Assembly (NCBI GenBank): GCA_014192625.1
Contig: BJHM01000011.1
Span: 46,738 to 110,737 of the forward strand
Direction of reading: 5' to 3'
Length of the DNA stretch: 64,000 nt
Origin: Planctomycetota bacterium
GTDB taxonomy: Bacteria; Planctomycetota; UBA1135; UBA2386
A program made the position numbers and the translations under genes. Under the pieces are notes generated by a model, which did no database searches, was not told the origin of the DNA, and was given only the letters and a program-made list of their open reading frames with translations. The number at the start of each line of letters is the position of its first letter. The first letter of the stretch is position 1. Below are positions 62,465 through 64,000 of the stretch, piece by piece.

Positions 62465-62559
62465 TGACGACGGCGGCCCAACGCGGCGAGTCCGCAACCG
62501 AAGGCCACGGCGAACTAACGCCGGTGGCCGAGGTGGCGGACGGGCGTCGGGCTAAAGCG

Positions 62560-62593
62560 CCGAGAAATCCTCGTGGCACGCGAGGATTCTCGG
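62560..62593 (+). terminator. Long hairpin after the cysteine-rich protein gene
   Basis: CCGAGAAATCCTCG and CGAGGATTCTCGG form a 13-bp stem with a single bulged A and a 7-base loop (TGGCACG). No T-run follows. It could be a terminator or a processing/stability structure; the small frame that would run across it (62464-62706) is judged non-coding. Confidence 0.5.
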
Positions 62594-62730
62594 CACTGAC
62601 GGCCCAATGGGCGCTGGACGGAGGAATTGCACCATCTGCTTCTGGTTCGCTCGGTGATTGGTTTTCGTGCCAACTGGAAGCTTCCATAACACAAGCACAT
62701 CGCTGAACGGAACGCAGTCAGGCAGTATCA

Positions 62731-64000
62731 ATGATTAATAACTCAATCATCAATAGGGCCACCATGTTGGCTGCGACACTCGCGATCCTGGTTCTGGCGA
62801 CCTGCCTGCTGCTGACAAGATGGCGGCCGGAGCCCGCGCCCGCGGCGTTGCCCAACTCAGCTAACGGTCCGGCGCTGGGGGTTGAAGAGGGTTCTGTCGA
62901 ACAACCCTCAAGGAAGGCTAGCGTCGTATTGATTGCGCCTGGCGTGTTTGCTGGCTCGATCATCGATCGAGCTGCGGCCGATGGCGCGCCCGTGGCTATG
63001 AACGGCCACGTGGTCATCGCCAGGGCCGAGGAGGTGTCAGTCAGTCCAGACGGGCACCAGCAGTTCCGTTCCTTCGTGTTCGGTGGCGGGGCACCGGAGC
63101 CCTGCGCACTCGGCGGCGCGAGCTATGAGGTGCAACAGGGTCGTTGGTCCATGCCGATAGCGGAGGCTCCGCTGAGTTTGGTTCGTGTGGAATTGGGTGG
63201 ACGCTCGTGGCGCTTGCGCGGCGAAAGGCAGATCCGCCCCGGTGCAACGGAGGGCACCTACTTCGCCGAAGCTCCGGAACGTTGCGAGATCGTCGTGATG
63301 ACGGACGCTGCGTCACCGAGAGCAGAGGATGTGCATCTCCTGGCCAATGCGATCGTACCGGACGGCATTCCCATCCGAATTGCTACCACCGAAGCGAGCG
63401 CAGCGCCGCCAACGGCTGTTCCGGCAACACTGCGTAAGGCTCCTGAGCCGCCTTATAACGCCGTTCGACTCGCCGATTCCTCGTCGAATTCCCTCCATTT
63501 CGACGCGGTCGACTACGAGCGCGAGCTGTGGGTGGGACGGAAAGGGCATCAATGGGAGCGCTTGCGTTGGCTGCCAACTGACCGGCGCCGTGAAGTGCGT
63601 CTGCTCGCGCAGTGCGAGTTGCGCATCGCCTTGACCGGTCTCGAGGAACAGCCTGGTTCTTACGGACTCCGAGTTTGCAAGCGCGCAGGCATTGTCGCTT
63701 CTTGGAGTGATCTGCGCCGCAGTGGTCTGCTCACGGTGGCGGGCATTGGTGCGGGAGATTGCCAGTTGATTGTGAGTCGATCCACGGACGGTGGGTCGGT
63801 CACCGTAACTGAGAGGCGCACCGAAGTGCTCCCGTACATCGTGAATGAAGTCACGTTGTCTGTGACGGCGGCCGCGCGCGCGCCCGGGGAGCTGCTCGTC
63901 GGCTACTGCGATCCGCTCCACATGCTCGATGAGCGCAGCCTGTTGACTGTCCACGCAGTCGGAGAAATGACGAGTGCATTCCATCGGCTCGGGGACGTGC
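62731..64000 (+). CDS. Large membrane-anchored extracytoplasmic protein, 3' truncated
   Basis: An open frame from the ATG at 62731 to the window edge (423 codons, no stop), missed by any search that needs a stop codon. One N-terminal helix (about residues 12-29, TMLAATLAILVLATCLLL) acts as anchor or signal; an in-frame ATG at 62764 is an alternative start. The rest is soluble and beta-rich, with repeated short domains (RVELGGRSWRLRGE, CELRIALTGLEEQPGSYGLRV, TLSVTAAARAPGELLVGY) like carboxypeptidase-regulatory or Ig-type repeats of planctomycete surface proteins. No firm family. It lies downstream of the cysteine-rich protein on the same strand. Confidence 0.7.
   Translation, partial: MINNSIINRATMLAATLAILVLATCLLLTRWRPEPAPAALPNSANGPALGVEEGSVEQPSRKASVVLIAPGVFAGSIIDRAAADGAPVAMNGHVVIARAEEVSVSPDGHQQFRSFVFGGGAPEPCALGGASYEVQQGRWSMPIAEAPLSLVRVELGGRSWRLRGERQIRPGATEGTYFAEAPERCEIVVMTDAASPRAEDVHLLANAIVPDGIPIRIATTEASAAPPTAVPATLRKAPEPPYNAVRLADSSSNSLHFDAVDYERELWVGRKGHQWERLRWLPTDRRREVRLLAQCELRIALTGLEEQPGSYGLRVCKRAGIVASWSDLRRSGLLTVAGIGAGDCQLIVSRSTDGGSVTVTERRTEVLPYIVNEVTLSVTAAARAPGELLVGYCDPLHMLDERSLLTVHAVGEMTSAFHRLGDV

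Noticed and set aside
62464..62706. 80-codon ORF overlapping the stop of the cysteine-rich protein
   Set aside because: It runs straight across a 13-bp perfect-type hairpin, has shadow-like composition and no family match.

Overview
The window is a moderately GC-rich chromosomal segment from a bacterium with a Gram-negative-type envelope, most likely a planctomycete. The evidence is indirect but consistent. Two secreted proteins (24619-25620 and 31898-34261) carry a C-terminal module with the G-x-G-C-x-G-S-N-G signature that I associate with Planctomycetota. There are many lipoproteins and signal-peptide proteins, a Ser/Thr kinase with an FHA domain and a DLG motif, a DUF1570-like pseudopeptidase, a DUF6624-like protein, and a scattered gene order in which core genes (fusA, valS, mutM) stand alone. 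No rRNA, tRNA, CRISPR array, phage or insertion sequence was recognised.

Layout. 1-6.7 kb: a truncated metallophosphoesterase, a phytanoyl-CoA dioxygenase, a NERD-domain protein whose 3' end runs into a 20-bp tandem repeat, nagA, a membrane protein with a degenerate SGNH-like domain, and a secreted repeat-type protein. 7-13.3 kb: a small DUF6624-like protein, a 1381-residue fusion of an S9 peptidase and a Bcp-type peroxiredoxin, and a GT-C glycosyltransferase-like membrane protein. 13.5-18.6 kb: an exported double beta-carbonic anhydrase, EF-G, a PTPS/QueD-family protein with an ExxHGH motif, and a cupin. 18.6-20.0 kb is a gene-poor stretch with short repeats. 20-25.6 kb: a UDP-galactopyranose-mutase-like flavoprotein, an MFS transporter coupled to a membrane-anchored solute-binding-like protein, mutM and a secreted protein. 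25.8-37 kb: valS, a secreted S15-type peptidase, a CDGSH protein, a secreted kelch protein, a PQQ-repeat lipoprotein and a DUF3313-type lipoprotein.

37.2-46.5 kb is the clearest functional unit: a six-gene, tightly packed minus-strand operon for L-rhamnose uptake and breakdown. It encodes a bifunctional rhamnulose-1-phosphate aldolase/dehydrogenase, RhaI isomerase, RhaB kinase, a double-ABC ATPase, a permease, and a permease fused in frame to its sugar-binding protein. With nagA (3.1 kb) and a sialate O-acetylesterase-like gene (55.4 kb) it points to a life on polysaccharides and glycoconjugates.

46.7-57 kb holds signalling and envelope genes: a DUF1570-like secreted protein, a hybrid histidine kinase, a CxxS thioredoxin-like protein, DUF4236 and a small coupled ORF, an FHA-kinase and an FHA membrane protein. 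57.6-64 kb contains a small membrane protein, an FAD monooxygenase/aminotransferase pair, a broken PqiC-type transport lipoprotein gene (4-base duplication plus an in-frame TAG), a cysteine-rich secreted protein, and an open reading frame that runs off the right edge.
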